DNA of 64,000 nt from Hyphococcus sp. Its GTDB lineage: Bacteria; Pseudomonadota; Alphaproteobacteria; Caulobacterales; Parvularculaceae. Within the stretch, counting starts at the first letter, position 1, and each line of letters starts with the position of its first letter. The notes beneath the pieces were generated by a model, which saw only the letters and a list, made by a program, of their open reading frames with translations, ran no database searches and had not been told where the DNA came from. The stretch covers positions 310,001 to 374,000 of the forward strand of contig JANQRY010000006.1 in assembly GCA_028284345.1 (NCBI GenBank), read 5' to 3'. Shown piece after piece: positions 1 to 8,750 of the stretch. Made by a program: the position numbers and the translations under genes.

Positions 1-38
1 CGGAAGCGGGCGAGCCGTCAGGGAGTGGAAACGAATAA
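1..38 (+). CDS. 3' end of an upstream gene (partial)
   Basis: Only the last eleven codons of a reading frame that enters from outside the window are visible (frame starting at base 3, ending in TAA at 36-38). The stop overlaps the bamB start codon by one base (TAATG), so the two genes are probably translationally coupled. In many proteobacteria the gene before bamB encodes a YfgM-like TPR protein; that identity is an inference from synteny, as the visible residues carry no recognisable motif. Confidence 0.45.
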   Translation, partial: EAGEPSGSGNE

Positions 39-1453
39 TGGCCAACACCATCCATAAACCGCGCCGGTTGTCGCGCGGCTTTGCCAGCCTCGCCCTGGCG
101 GCGCTTCTTTGCGGTTGCGGGTCCAACCCCATTACCGGTTTATTTGGCGGCGGCGACGACGAGGAAGAGAACGCCCCGGCCGAGGACGACCGCATTTCCA
201 TTCTCGCCATCGACGAGCAGCTAAAGGCCGATCCCCGGTTCACCGGCACCGCCGTCAGCGTGCCGCCGTCCTATGTCAATCCGTCCTGGCCGCAACCCGG
301 CGGCGAAGCCGATCACACGCTGCACCATATCGCGGCAACGCTTGAATTTGAGCGGGAGTGGAAAGTCGATGTGGGCAAGGCCGGCGAACGGGCCAAGCTC
401 ACCAGCCCGCCGATCGTCGTCAGCGATCGCGTTTACGTCATGGATGCGGAAACGACGGTGACGGCCTTCAACGCCGACAATGGCGAGAGAATCTGGCGCA
501 AGGAACTGGCGCCGGAACTGAAAGAACGGTTTCGCTTTCGCGACTTCATCTTGTTGCAGGGCACCGATCCGGCGCAGGTGGGTTTCGGCGGCGGCGTCGC
601 CTTTGACAACGGCAAGATTTTCGTCACCTCGGGCTTCGGCTTCATCGCCGCGCTGGACGCGGTTTCCGGCGACGAAATCTGGCGCGTTGAAACCTCCGCG
701 GCCGTGCGCACGCCGCCGACCGCGTATCGCGGCCGGGTCTATGTGGCGACCAACGTCAATGAATTCCTCGCTCTCGATCAGGAAACCGGGGAGGAGGCGT
801 GGACGTTTCAGTCGTTTGAGGAATCGGCCCGCTTTCTGTCGTCGGCCAGCCCCGCGGCCGCGGGCGATCTCGTTGTCGCGCCTTTTTCGTCCGGGGAAAT
901 CGTCGCCTTTCAGGCGGAGTCCGGGCGCGCGCTCTGGAACGAAACGCTTGCCCAGCAGGCCCGCCTGACCGCGCTGGCGTCCCTGAACGATATTGCCGGC
1001 AGCCCGGTTATCGATCGCGGCCTCATCTATGTGGTCAGCCATGGCGGTCGCTTCGCCGCCATCGACATCCGCTCCGGCCAGCGCGTTTGGGAGACGTCCA
1101 TCACCAGCTTGCAGACGCCCTGGGTGGCCGGCGATTTCATCTATGTCGTTTCCGTCAATGGCGAGCTTGTTTGCCTCTCGCGCAATGAAGGCGCGATCAT
1201 CTGGGTGAGCGAGCTTCGCCGCTACAAGAATGCGAAAAAACGCAAAGGCCGCGTGACCTGGGCCGGTCCGGTCCTCGCCGGCGGTCATCTGGTGCTTGTT
1301 TCGAACCTCGGCGAACTCGCGAAAGTCGATCCGACGACCGGCGAGATCGTCGAAATCCGAGACATCGACGACCCGTCCGTGATCTCGCCCGTGGTCGCCA
1401 ATGAAAAAATCTTTATCCTGAGCGAAAACGGACGCCTGATGGCGTTTCGTTGA
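38..1453 (+). CDS. bamB: Outer membrane protein assembly factor BamB (lipoprotein)
   Basis: The 471-residue product is a PQQ-like beta-propeller lipoprotein of the BAM complex, which inserts beta-barrel proteins into the outer membrane from the periplasmic side. The N-terminus has a basic stretch, a hydrophobic core and a lipobox-like LCGC with the acylated cysteine at about residue 27. Repeated blades carry the family pattern of an aromatic residue after G-x-x-x-W (for example GERIWR, GDEIWR, GQRVWE, GAIIWV). A GGGAG Shine-Dalgarno lies 11 bases before the ATG. It is followed after 28 bases by der, the conserved bamB-der arrangement. Length is somewhat above the E. coli protein (392) but normal for alphaproteobacteria with an acidic linker after the lipobox. 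Confidence 0.93.
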   Translation: MANTIHKPRRLSRGFASLALAALLCGCGSNPITGLFGGGDDEEENAPAEDDRISILAIDEQLKADPRFTGTAVSVPPSYVNPSWPQPGGEADHTLHHIAATLEFEREWKVDVGKAGERAKLTSPPIVVSDRVYVMDAETTVTAFNADNGERIWRKELAPELKERFRFRDFILLQGTDPAQVGFGGGVAFDNGKIFVTSGFGFIAALDAVSGDEIWRVETSAAVRTPPTAYRGRVYVATNVNEFLALDQETGEEAWTFQSFEESARFLSSASPAAAGDLVVAPFSSGEIVAFQAESGRALWNETLAQQARLTALASLNDIAGSPVIDRGLIYVVSHGGRFAAIDIRSGQRVWETSITSLQTPWVAGDFIYVVSVNGELVCLSRNEGAIIWVSELRRYKNAKKRKGRVTWAGPVLAGGHLVLVSNLGELAKVDPTTGEIVEIRDIDDPSVISPVVANEKIFILSENGRLMAFR

Positions 1454-1481
1454 CCCCGGCGCGGCGGGAGCCGCTGAACCC

Positions 1482-2852
1482 ATGAAGATCGCACTGGTCG
1501 GCCGGCCCAATGTCGGCAAATCGACATTGTTCAACCGCCTTGTCGGCAAACGCCTCGCCCTTGTGGATGATACGCCCGGCGTGACCCGCGACCGCCGCGA
1601 GGGGGCCGGGCGCCTCGGCGATCTCGACTTCACCGTGATCGATACGCCGGGGCTCGAAGAGGCGCCGGAAGCGGCCCTTGAGGGGCGCATGCGCAAGCAG
1701 ACGGACCGGGCGGTGGAGGAGGCCGATGTCTGTCTCTTTATCGTCGATGCGCGCGCTGGCGTCACGCCGCTCGATCAGACATTTGCGTCGATCCTGCGGT
1801 CGAGCGGCAAGCCGGTGATCCTGCTGGCCAACAAGGCCGAAGGGGCCAAGGGCGAGGCCGGCGTTTACGACGCGTACGAACTGGGGGTTGGCGACCCGAT
1901 ACCGATCAGCGCCGAGCATGGCGAGGGCATGGGCGATCTCTTCGCCGCCCTTGAGCCGTTTTTTCAGACGGCGCAGGAGAACGCCGAGGAAGATGAAAAC
2001 GACGACGAGGCGGACTGGGACAACCCGCTGAAACCGTTGCGCGTCGCCATTGTCGGTCGGCCGAACGCCGGCAAGTCGACGCTGGTCAATCGCCTGATCG
2101 GCGAAGACCGGTTGTTGACGGGCCCGGAGGCCGGCATCACCCGGGACTCCATCGGCGTCGAATGGCGCTGGCAAGGGCCGGACCGCGACTGGCCCGTTAA
2201 ACTTTTCGACACGGCGGGCATGCGCAAGAAGTCCCGCGTTCAGTCAAAGCTTGAGAAACTTTCCGTAAGCGACTCATTACGCGCCATTCGTTTTGCTGAA
2301 GTTGTGGTTTTACTTCTGGATGCGGAGGCGCCGTTCGAGAAGCAGGATCTGCAGATCGCCGACCTCGCCTTGCGCGAGGGGCGGGCGCTGGTCCTCGCGG
2401 TCAACAAATGGGATCTGATTGAGGACAAGAAACACGCCTTTGAGGCGCTGCGGGAAAAGGCCGATCGCCTGCTGCCCCAGGCGCCGGGCGCGCCTATCGT
2501 CACCCTGTCGGCGCTCAACGGCGCCGGGCTGAACAAGCTGATGCCGGCGATTGTGAAACTTTACGTGGACTGGAATGCGCGGGTGAAAACGCCCGATCTT
2601 AATGAGTGGCTGCAGGAAGCGGTCCATCGGCACACGCCGCCCGCGGTCGCCGGTCGCCGCATTCGGTTCAAATATATCGCTCAGACCAAAACGCGCCCGC
2701 CCACCTTCGTCGCCCACTGCAATCTCGCCCAGGACGTGCCGGCGGCGTATAAGCGCTATCTCATTAACGGCATTCGCGATGCATTTGACATCAAGGCCGT
2801 GCCGATCCGGCTGATGCTGAAATCGTCAGATAATCCGTATGCGAAAAAATAA
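1482..2852 (+). CDS. der: Ribosome biogenesis GTPase Der (EngA)
   Basis: This 456-residue protein has two tandem G domains, the hallmark of Der/EngA, an essential GTPase that matures the 50S ribosomal subunit. The first Walker A is GRPNVGKS near residues 7-14 with DTPG and NKAE as G3 and G4; the second is GRPNAGKS near residue 192 with DTAG and NKWD. A KH-like domain follows (about 355-456), ending in basic residues. An acidic linker rich in Glu and Asp joins the G domains. The gene follows bamB by 28 bases and is probably co-transcribed with it. Length matches the family. Confidence 0.97.
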   Translation: MKIALVGRPNVGKSTLFNRLVGKRLALVDDTPGVTRDRREGAGRLGDLDFTVIDTPGLEEAPEAALEGRMRKQTDRAVEEADVCLFIVDARAGVTPLDQTFASILRSSGKPVILLANKAEGAKGEAGVYDAYELGVGDPIPISAEHGEGMGDLFAALEPFFQTAQENAEEDENDDEADWDNPLKPLRVAIVGRPNAGKSTLVNRLIGEDRLLTGPEAGITRDSIGVEWRWQGPDRDWPVKLFDTAGMRKKSRVQSKLEKLSVSDSLRAIRFAEVVVLLLDAEAPFEKQDLQIADLALREGRALVLAVNKWDLIEDKKHAFEALREKADRLLPQAPGAPIVTLSALNGAGLNKLMPAIVKLYVDWNARVKTPDLNEWLQEAVHRHTPPAVAGRRIRFKYIAQTKTRPPTFVAHCNLAQDVPAAYKRYLINGIRDAFDIKAVPIRLMLKSSDNPYAKK

Positions 2853-2890
2853 CGTCATCCCGGATGCTGCGCAGCGCGCACGGGATGACG
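2853..2890. terminator. Bidirectional hairpin between der and the SDR gene
   Basis: A perfect 10-base inverted repeat, CGTCATCCCG at 2853-2862 and CGGGATGACG at 2881-2890, encloses an inner CTGCGCAG dyad. It lies exactly between two convergent genes (der ends at 2852 and the SDR gene at 2891), so it probably terminates transcription from both sides. The CGTCATCCCGG half resembles a palindromic repeat common in alphaproteobacterial intergenic DNA (recollection, not searched). Confidence 0.7.
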
Positions 2891-3610
2891 TCAGGACGAC
2901 CACTCCCGAAACACCCACCGCTTGAACGGTCCCGGCGGGGCAGACAGCGCTTCGTAAATCATCGGAACAAGGGCTTCCGGCGGCGGCAGTGTTTCCGGAT
3001 CCTCGCCCGGCATGGCCGAGGCGCGCATGTCAGTTCGCATGGCGCCGGGATCGACGACGCCGACGCTGATGGGCGTGTGTTCGTTCTCCAGCGCATAGGT
3101 CTCGGCGAGATGCTCAAGCGCCGCTTTGGAAACGCCGTAAGGCCCCCAATGGGCCCGGGCGCGTTCGCCGCCGACCGGTGACGTCAGAAACAGAACCCGG
3201 GCGTCCTCGCTCTTGCGCAGCAGCGGATCGAGCGCCCGCAACAATCGCCAGTTCGCTGTCAAATTCAGCGCCAGCACGTGATTCCAGATTTTCGGATCGA
3301 CGTCGGTGAGCGGGCCCAGCTCGCCGAGCGCGGCGGCGTTGGCGAAGAGGATGTCGATCTTGCCAAAACGCGCGCCCAGCGCTTCCGGCAGCCGCTCTAT
3401 ATTGTCGCCTTCGACGAGATCAAAATTAATGAGCGAGCATGCGCCCCCGGCGGCGCGAATGTCATCGTCGAGTTCCTCCAGCCCGCCGGTCGTGCGCGCA
3501 ATCGCCAGAACATGGGCGCCAGCCTTGGCGAGCGCGAGGGCGACGGCGCGGCCGATGCCGCGGGAGGCGCCGGTGACGAGGGCGGTCTTTCCGGAAGGGT
3601 CAGGGATCAA
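2891..3610 (-). CDS. Short-chain dehydrogenase/reductase
   Basis: A classical SDR of 239 residues. It has the cofactor motif TGASRGIG near residues 14-21, an NAA motif after the Rossmann core, and the catalytic YGVSK tetrad segment with an upstream serine in LTSPVGG. The basic residue after the glycine motif (ASRG) suggests NADP(H). The substrate cannot be read from sequence. Its ATG overlaps the stop of the upstream saccharopine-dehydrogenase-like gene by 4 bases (ATGA), so the two are an operon and may act on the same lipid or ketoacyl substrate; that link is inference. Confidence 0.88.
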   Translation of the reverse strand: MIPDPSGKTALVTGASRGIGRAVALALAKAGAHVLAIARTTGGLEELDDDIRAAGGACSLINFDLVEGDNIERLPEALGARFGKIDILFANAAALGELGPLTDVDPKIWNHVLALNLTANWRLLRALDPLLRKSEDARVLFLTSPVGGERARAHWGPYGVSKAALEHLAETYALENEHTPISVGVVDPGAMRTDMRASAMPGEDPETLPPPEALVPMIYEALSAPPGPFKRWVFREWSS

Positions 3611-4782
3611 TCTTCAATCTCAAAGGTTAGCCCGGCGTGTCGGCGCAGGCGGTCGATGAGCGCATGGCCCATTGCGGGGGCTGTTGTCCAGACGCCGCCC
3701 GGTGTTTCCGCACAATCCTTGATCAGACAGATCGCCGCCTCCGATATCATTTTCGACGTTGACCCATATCCGGGATCCATGTCGCCCGTCACCGCGACCT
3801 TCATGGTTTCGCCTTTCGGCGTCGTTCCGATGAAAAGGATATCGTAAGATCCTGCTTCGCGCTCTTCTTTGCTCGGCCCTTCGCCGGGTTTCGGGCCGTC
3901 ATCGCTCATCATCGTATTGCTGCTCGCAATCTGACGGGCGGCGGCTTCGCCGCTTTCGCCCGGACCCGTCATCACCATCTCCGAATAGACGAAGTCCTCG
4001 CCATAGGCGTGACCGAGCAGCGCATTCGTGCGGTGCACGTTCTTGGTGTTGATCGCCGCCATAACAAAGGGCGCGAGCCAGACGCCGAGGGCGTCGTCAT
4101 GAACGACCTTGGAGCCCGAAGGTTGTTTGGGCCCAGCAAACCCCGGCGCCAGGGAGAAGGGGTTTTTGAGATGCTCCATGACTGACGGGTCTTTCATGGC
4201 GGCGGCGACCGTCGCTTTCAGGCTCGCCGCCGTGCCGCCGGAGAACGTCCCTTTCATGGAACGCACCAGTCCTTTGACTTCCGTGCAGGAACTTCCGAAT
4301 TTCTTCTTCGCTTCTTCCTGCAAGAGAAACACGCCGAGATCGGACGGAATGGAATCGAAGCCGCAGGAGAAGACGATGCGCGCGCCGGAGGCTTTGGCCG
4401 CCGCTTCATGCTTGTCGATCATCTGTCGCATCCACGCCGGTTCGCCGCAGAGGTCCACATAATCGGTTCCCGCTTCCGCGCAGGCGGCGACCAGTTCATT
4501 GCCGTAAAGCTGATAGGGTCCAACCGTCGTCAGGACGACCCTGGCGCTTTCGACAAGGGCCTTGACGGACGCCGGATCGCCGGCGTCGGCGACGATGAGC
4601 GGCGTATCCCCCGGCGCGCCGATTTCGTCGCGCACGGCCTCCAGCTTGTCTTTCGACCGCCCGACCATGGCCCAGGCGAGGCCGGACCCCGCCGGGTATT
4701 GCCTGGCCAGATATTCCGCGACGAGCCTTCCGGTAAATCCGGTGGCGCCAAAGACGGCGATATCGAACTGCTTGTCTGCCAT
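3607..4782 (-). CDS. Saccharopine dehydrogenase-like trans-acting enoyl reductase family protein
   Basis: The 391-residue protein begins with a Rossmann motif, FGATGFTGRLVAEYL (residues about 9-23), typical of the saccharopine dehydrogenase-like family that includes the mycobacterial trans-acting enoyl reductase Rv2953 and human SCCPDH. The segment TTVGPYQLYGNELVAAC and the DLCGEPAWM block are family landmarks. Despite the name such proteins rarely act in lysine metabolism; lipid-linked reduction is likelier. The frame is open upstream to 4890, but the ATG at 4782 has a strong AGGAGG seven bases ahead, so that start was chosen. Translationally coupled to the downstream SDR. Confidence 0.85.
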   Translation of the reverse strand: MADKQFDIAVFGATGFTGRLVAEYLARQYPAGSGLAWAMVGRSKDKLEAVRDEIGAPGDTPLIVADAGDPASVKALVESARVVLTTVGPYQLYGNELVAACAEAGTDYVDLCGEPAWMRQMIDKHEAAAKASGARIVFSCGFDSIPSDLGVFLLQEEAKKKFGSSCTEVKGLVRSMKGTFSGGTAASLKATVAAAMKDPSVMEHLKNPFSLAPGFAGPKQPSGSKVVHDDALGVWLAPFVMAAINTKNVHRTNALLGHAYGEDFVYSEMVMTGPGESGEAAARQIASSNTMMSDDGPKPGEGPSKEEREAGSYDILFIGTTPKGETMKVAVTGDMDPGYGSTSKMISEAAICLIKDCAETPGGVWTTAPAMGHALIDRLRRHAGLTFEIED

Positions 4783-4883
4783 GGGACCCATCCTCCTGAT
4801 TGTCGCCGCTTTCATGGACCGCCGGCGCGCGCAGGGCAATTGCCGTCCGCAGCCCGCAATCGGGGCGGTAAATTGTGCCGGGT

Positions 4884-4901
4884 CCGGCAATTTCTGCCGG
4901 G
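4884..4901. promoter_or_regulatory. Candidate FlbD-type enhancer (ftr-like) upstream of flagellin
   Basis: The minus-strand reading of 4884-4901 is CCCGGCAGAAATTGCCGG, a near palindrome that resembles the ftr enhancer elements bound by FlbD at sigma-54 flagellar promoters in Caulobacter (consensus recalled as beginning CCCGGCA followed by A-rich bases and a GC half). It lies about 60 bases upstream of a sigma-54-like promoter and 220 bases before the flagellin start. The match to the published consensus is from memory and is therefore tentative. Confidence 0.35.
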
Positions 4902-4961
4902 CAAATAGCGCCGCCCGGCGCCGGCTTCGCCGTTTATCTTCCGTTATCCTTGATGACGAAA

Positions 4962-4977
4962 TGGCGAAAGGACTGCC
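4962..4977 (+). promoter_or_regulatory. Candidate sigma-54 promoter for flagellin
   Basis: TGGCGAAAGGACTGCC has the invariant GG and GC separated by exactly 10 bases, as required for sigma-54 (consensus TGGCAC-N5-TTGC). It points at the flagellin gene, giving a predicted untranslated leader of about 135 bases. Elsewhere the 341-base gap 4783-5123 shows only small dyads and no further gene. Confidence 0.4.
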
Positions 4978-5123
4978 GTTTGACCCCGCGGTTTAACGCT
5001 TCGGCGGCTCCGTTTCCTGCGGCAAAGCTCTTGCTTCGTTGACCCCCGTGCGGCGCGCATTGCGTTCCCACGCCGGCGAAAAACATCGCCGATATGAAAA
5101 GCCCAGAAAGGGAGCGACATAAA

Positions 5124-5990
5124 GTGGTCAACAACGTCAATACGAATCCCGGCGCCCTCATTGCGCTGCAGAATCTCACCCGAATTTCCGAGCAGCTTGA
5201 AGAGACCCAGCGCCGCGTTTCGACCGGCCTTGAAGTTTCGAGCGCGAAAGACAATCCGGCGCTGTTTGCGCTGGCGCAAAAGCAGCGCGCCGAGCTTGGC
5301 TCGATCGAAGCCGTGCAGCAGGGCTTGCGGATCGGCACGTCAACAGTCGATGTGGCGCTTGCCGCGGGCGAGTCGATTTCCGACGTGCTGGTTGAGATGC
5401 GCGCCATCGCCAGCCAGGCGGCGGACCCGTCAATCAGCACCGAGGATCTGGCGCTCCTCAACGATCAATATAGCGAGTTGCGCGATCAGATTACCCGCCT
5501 CATCGACACGGCGGAAATCGGCGGGCGCAATCTGATCGCCAGCGGCGGCGCCGATCTTATTGTCGTCGCCGGCCCGGACGGCGGCACGACGATCACGGTC
5601 GGCGCGCAAGACCTTTCCGTCGGCGGCGCCAATGTGACGATCAGCACGGAAACGACGGTCTTCGCCGCGCGAGACCTTGACGGCGATATGTCCGACGAAA
5701 CGGTCGCAGAAGTCGCGCAAGCCGAAATCACGGCGATCGAAGCGTCCATTGACGCCGTCAGCAACGCCCTTGGCTCCCTCGGCGCCGGGGGCAATTCGCT
5801 GGAATTGCAGAACCGCATCCTCGACCGCGTCTCGGATGCGCTTGAGGTTTCCATCGGCAACCTTGTCGATGCGGATCTTGCCCGCGAAAGTTCGCGGCTG
5901 CAGGCGCTGCAGGTGCAACAGCAACTCGCCATCCAGACGCTGTCGATCGCAAATGCGGCGCCGAATGCGATCCTGGCGTTGTTCGCCTGA
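5124..5990 (+). CDS. Flagellin
   Basis: A 288-residue short flagellin that polymerises into the flagellar filament. The N-terminal D0 helix reads NNVNTNPGALIALQNL, and the C-terminus has the conserved ALQVQQQLAIQTLSIAN segment; the variable central region is small, as in alphaproteobacterial flagellins (about 270-300 residues). The frame opens at 5094, but the GTG at 5124 is preceded by AAGGGAG at a good distance and places the conserved N-terminus directly after the start. FlaG follows 69 bases downstream. No other flagellar gene is in the window, so this is a satellite flagellin locus. Confidence 0.93.
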   Translation: MVNNVNTNPGALIALQNLTRISEQLEETQRRVSTGLEVSSAKDNPALFALAQKQRAELGSIEAVQQGLRIGTSTVDVALAAGESISDVLVEMRAIASQAADPSISTEDLALLNDQYSELRDQITRLIDTAEIGGRNLIASGGADLIVVAGPDGGTTITVGAQDLSVGGANVTISTETTVFAARDLDGDMSDETVAEVAQAEITAIEASIDAVSNALGSLGAGGNSLELQNRILDRVSDALEVSIGNLVDADLARESSRLQALQVQQQLAIQTLSIANAAPNAILALFA

Positions 5991-6012
5991 TGAGTTGAGG
6001 GGTTTTCCTGAC

Positions 6013-6046
6013 GCCGCAGATCGTCCGTTAGCGGATCGTCTGCGGC
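6013..6046 (+). repeat. Hairpin between flagellin and flaG
   Basis: GCCGCAGA at 6013-6020 pairs with TCTGCGGC at 6039-6046, with further inner pairing (TCCG with CGGA). It ends three bases before the Shine-Dalgarno of flaG and lacks a T run. It could partially terminate, or stabilise the abundant flagellin message while limiting FlaG; the function is inference. Confidence 0.5.
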
Positions 6047-6059
6047 CTGGAGGAGCCAG

Positions 6060-6434
6060 ATGACGATCACAACCGGACAGAATGCGAACACCGTAACCGT
6101 TGTCGATCCGGCGGAACGCAACCAGGCCCTTGCGGATGCGCGCCGCCGCGCATCGCAAAGCGCCCTCGCCAACGCCGAGGCGGCCGAGGCGCGTCGCGCC
6201 GACAGCCTGGAGAATGCGCGGGCCATCCTCGAACGGGCGCTCGGCGCCAATACCCGACTTTCCATTTCGCGGGACGAAGGGGCGCCGACTTACATTTATC
6301 GGGCAATTGACGTTGAAACGGGCGAGGTCGTGCGCGAGTGGCCGCCGGCCCAGTTCGCCCGGTTTATTGCCGAACAAAGCGACGCCTTTCGTCTTGAAAG
6401 CGCATCGGGCGCGGTTGTCGACGAACAGGCCTGA
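6060..6434 (+). CDS. flaG: FlaG-like flagellar protein
   Basis: A 124-residue protein lying right after flagellin. Its C-terminal half (about residues 60-110) has the FlaG pattern: a predicted strand with NTRLSISRDEG, then AIDVETGEVVREWPPAQFARFI, matching the family signature of D-x-x-T-G-E-V-I-R-x-I-P-P. The N-terminal half is an alanine- and arginine-rich helix. FlaG proteins influence filament length. A GGAGG ribosome site lies seven bases ahead of the ATG. The pair ends at a strong terminator, so flagellin and flaG form a complete two-gene unit. Confidence 0.82.
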   Translation: MTITTGQNANTVTVVDPAERNQALADARRRASQSALANAEAAEARRADSLENARAILERALGANTRLSISRDEGAPTYIYRAIDVETGEVVREWPPAQFARFIAEQSDAFRLESASGAVVDEQA

Positions 6435-6455
6435 TTTTGCCAGTCCCTCCCGACT

Positions 6456-6487
6456 GCCCGGCGGGCTCGACCCGCCGGGCTTTTTTT
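6456..6487 (+). terminator. Rho-independent terminator after flaG
   Basis: A perfect 10-base stem (GCCCGGCGGG with CCCGCCGGGC), a five-base loop CTCGA and a run of seven T bases follow the flaG stop by about 20 bases. This is the clearest intrinsic terminator in the window. Confidence 0.93.
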
Positions 6488-6517
6488 GCGATTAAGAATC
6501 GCACGCAGCTTTATTGC

Positions 6518-6546
6518 TTGACTTGAAAAAGGCCGCATCGCGATAA
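6518..6546 (+). promoter_or_regulatory. Possible sigma-70 promoter of the VIT gene
   Basis: TTGACT at 6518 and CGATAA at 6541 are spaced by 17 bases. Transcription would begin within a base or two of the ATG at 6554, and no Shine-Dalgarno is visible there, so the message may be leaderless. The -10 element is weak. Confidence 0.3.
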
Positions 6547-6553
6547 CGCATCC

Positions 6554-7300
6554 ATGCCTGCGATTATGGATGACGCGGATATTGAACACCTCCATTCGCC
6601 GGAGGCGATCGCCGAGCGGCTCGATAAAGGTCCGCAGGCGAATTATCTGCGCGACTGGGTGTTTGGCGGCATTGACGGGGCGGTGACCACCTTCGCCATT
6701 GTCGCCGGCGTCGCCGGGGCGGCGCTTTCGACCAAGATCATCCTGATCCTCGGCGCGGCGAACCTTCTGGCAGACGGGTTCTCCATGGCGGCCGGCAACT
6801 ATTCCGGCGTCAAAGCGGAAAAGGACGACTATGAACGCCTTCGCCAGATGGAGCACCGGCATATCCTGGAAACGCCCGAAGGCGAGCGGGAGGAGATCCG
6901 CCAGATTTTCGCGGCGAAGGGCTTTGAGGGCGAAGATCTCGAGCGCGCCGTCGATATCATCACCGAAAGCCATGAGCGCTGGGTTCAGGTCATGCTGGAG
7001 GAAGAACATGGCGCGCCAAAGACGGAGCGCTCGGCGTTGAAATCGGGACTGGTCACGTTCGGCGCGTTTTTCGTTTGCGGCGCCGTTCCGTTGCTGCCGT
7101 TCCTGTTTGCCGGGACGCAAGGCGCGCTGACGACGGCGACGGTGATGACTGGTCTGACGTTTTTCGGCATTGGGTCCCTGAAATCGAGATGGTCGACAGC
7201 GCCGTGGTGGAAGTCCGGCTTTGAAACGTTCGTCATCGGCATGGTCGCCGCCGGCGTCGCCTATGGCGTCGGCATGGCGCTGAAAGGTCTCGTCGCCTAG
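6554..7300 (+). CDS. VIT1/CCC1 family iron/manganese transporter
   Basis: The 248-residue membrane protein belongs to the vacuolar iron transporter family. The first helix follows NYLRDWVFGGIDGAVTTFAIVAG, a family hallmark, and the second contains NLLADGFSMAAGNY. A cytosolic acidic/charged helical region (about 95-155, rich in E and K with EEREEI-like runs) corresponds to the metal-binding domain between helices 2 and 3; three hydrophobic segments follow. It should export Fe2+ or Mn2+ to prevent toxicity. It stands alone between the flaG terminator and gabT. No ferritin-like domain is fused, unlike MbfA. Confidence 0.9.
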   Translation: MPAIMDDADIEHLHSPEAIAERLDKGPQANYLRDWVFGGIDGAVTTFAIVAGVAGAALSTKIILILGAANLLADGFSMAAGNYSGVKAEKDDYERLRQMEHRHILETPEGEREEIRQIFAAKGFEGEDLERAVDIITESHERWVQVMLEEEHGAPKTERSALKSGLVTFGAFFVCGAVPLLPFLFAGTQGALTTATVMTGLTFFGIGSLKSRWSTAPWWKSGFETFVIGMVAAGVAYGVGMALKGLVA

Positions 7301-7387
7301 GCGAGCCTGATGGCGGGATTCGATCCATGCGCCTCTTTCCTTTCGCGCCGATCGTGCTAGAGCGGCCGGATAGCGAAGGAGACCCCG

Positions 7388-8698
7388 ATGGACCACGGTA
7401 AAAACGAGTTCGCGACCAATGAGAGCCTGAAAGCGCGCCGCGATGAGGCGTGCCCTGCGGGCCTGCCGTCGAAGTCGGGGATCTACGCCGCCCGCGCGAA
7501 GGGCGCCGAGCTATGGGACGTTGAAGGCAAGCGCTATATCGACTTTATCGGCGGCATCGGCGTTCTCAATGTCGGCCACGCCCACCCGAAAGTGGTCGAG
7601 GCGATCAAGAAGCAAGCTGATGATTTCATCCATACGGCGTTCGGCATTGCGCAGTATGAGGAATATATCGAAGTCTGCGAAACGTTGAACCGCGTCGCGC
7701 CGGGCGATACGCCAAAGAAGACGGCGCTCTTTAACTCCGGCGCCGAGGCGGTTGAGAATTCGGTAAAATTCGCGCGCCAGATCACCGGCCGGCCGGGGGT
7801 CATCGCCTTTGAAGGCGCCTTTCACGGGCGCACGCTGCTGGCGACGACGCTCACCGGAAAGTCGAAACCCTACAAGGTCGGTTTCGGGCCTTACGTGCCG
7901 GCGGTGTTTCATGCGCCTTATCCTGACGCCTATCACGGCGTTTCTGTCGAGGGCTGCCTTTCCTGTCTCGATCACATTTTCAAAACGGCGATCAACGCCA
8001 ATGAAGTCGCGGCGATGATCGTCGAGCCGGTGCAGGGCGAGGGCGGGTTCAACCCGGCGCCGCCGGAGTTCCTGAAAGGTCTGCGCGCCAAATGCGACGA
8101 GCACGGCATTTTGCTGATCGCCGATGAAATTCAGACCGGCATGGGCCGCACGGGCAAGTACTTCGCCTTTGAGCGCGCGGGCGTTGAGCCGGATTTCCTG
8201 TGCGTCGCAAAGTCCATCGCCGCCGGCCTGCCCTTGTCGGCGCTGACCGGCAAGGCGGATTTGATGGATACGGTTCTAGCCGGCTCTATGGGCTCGACCT
8301 ATGGCGGCAACCCGATCGCCTGCGCCGCGGCGCTTGCGGTGTTCCAGATCATCGAGGAGGAGGGCCTTCTGAGCCGTGCGGAAGAGATCGGCGCGCAGAC
8401 CGAAAAGCGCTGGAAAGAACTGCAAAGCGGCGTCGCGAAGGGCGTTCTTGGCGATGTGCGCAGGGTTGGCGGCATGTGCGCCGTCGAGTTCGTGAAAGAC
8501 GGCGATGCCACGAAACCCAATGGCGACATGGCGGCCAATGTCCTGCGCGAAGCGCGCGAGCGCGGCCTCATCATGACCACCGCCGGCGCTTACGCCCAGT
8601 GCCTGCGCTCCCTCGTCCCGCTCGTCGTTTCGGACGAGATGCTGAATGAGGGTCTCGACATTTTTGCCGAAGCGACAGAAGCGGCGTTAACGAAATAA
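7388..8698 (+). CDS. gabT: 4-aminobutyrate aminotransferase (class III PLP enzyme)
   Basis: At 436 residues this is a full-length class III aminotransferase. Landmarks are FIGGIGVLNVGHAHPKV, NSGAEAVENSVKFAR, FHGRT, the PLP-contacting DEIQTGMGRTGK, and the lysine in CVAKSIAAGLPLSALTGK that should form the Schiff base. Sequence blocks fit GABA/5-aminovalerate transaminases, which pass an amino group to 2-oxoglutarate to give succinate semialdehyde and glutamate. No gabD is adjacent, so the exact substrate is not proven. A GAAGGAG ribosome site precedes the ATG. A long imperfect hairpin follows the stop. Confidence 0.9.
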   Translation: MDHGKNEFATNESLKARRDEACPAGLPSKSGIYAARAKGAELWDVEGKRYIDFIGGIGVLNVGHAHPKVVEAIKKQADDFIHTAFGIAQYEEYIEVCETLNRVAPGDTPKKTALFNSGAEAVENSVKFARQITGRPGVIAFEGAFHGRTLLATTLTGKSKPYKVGFGPYVPAVFHAPYPDAYHGVSVEGCLSCLDHIFKTAINANEVAAMIVEPVQGEGGFNPAPPEFLKGLRAKCDEHGILLIADEIQTGMGRTGKYFAFERAGVEPDFLCVAKSIAAGLPLSALTGKADLMDTVLAGSMGSTYGGNPIACAAALAVFQIIEEEGLLSRAEEIGAQTEKRWKELQSGVAKGVLGDVRRVGGMCAVEFVKDGDATKPNGDMAANVLREARERGLIMTTAGAYAQCLRSLVPLVVSDEMLNEGLDIFAEATEAALTK

Positions 8699-8744
8699 GC
8701 CTAGCATATTTGCCGAGTCCCTTCCGGCAGACCAAATACTAGGC
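8699..8744. repeat. Long imperfect inverted repeat after gabT
   Basis: GCCTAG-CA-TATTTG at 8699-8712 pairs with CAAATACTAGGC at 8733-8744 (two-base bulge), with an inner GCCG/CGGC step. It may end gabT transcription. Its outer GCCTAGC also recurs in inverted orientation at 9090-9096, on the far side of the orphan gene, so it may alternatively be one end of an inserted element. Confidence 0.55.
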
Positions 8745-8750
8745 TGACAA

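Noticed and set aside
221-1765. A 514-codon minus-strand open frame across bamB and der
   Set aside because: It is a GC-driven shadow of two clear genes; it has no domain motif and spans both.
5088-5095. GCCGATAT, resembling the -10 element of a sigma-28 flagellar promoter
   Set aside because: No TAAA-type -35 element is found at the required distance, and the sigma-54-like element upstream fits better.
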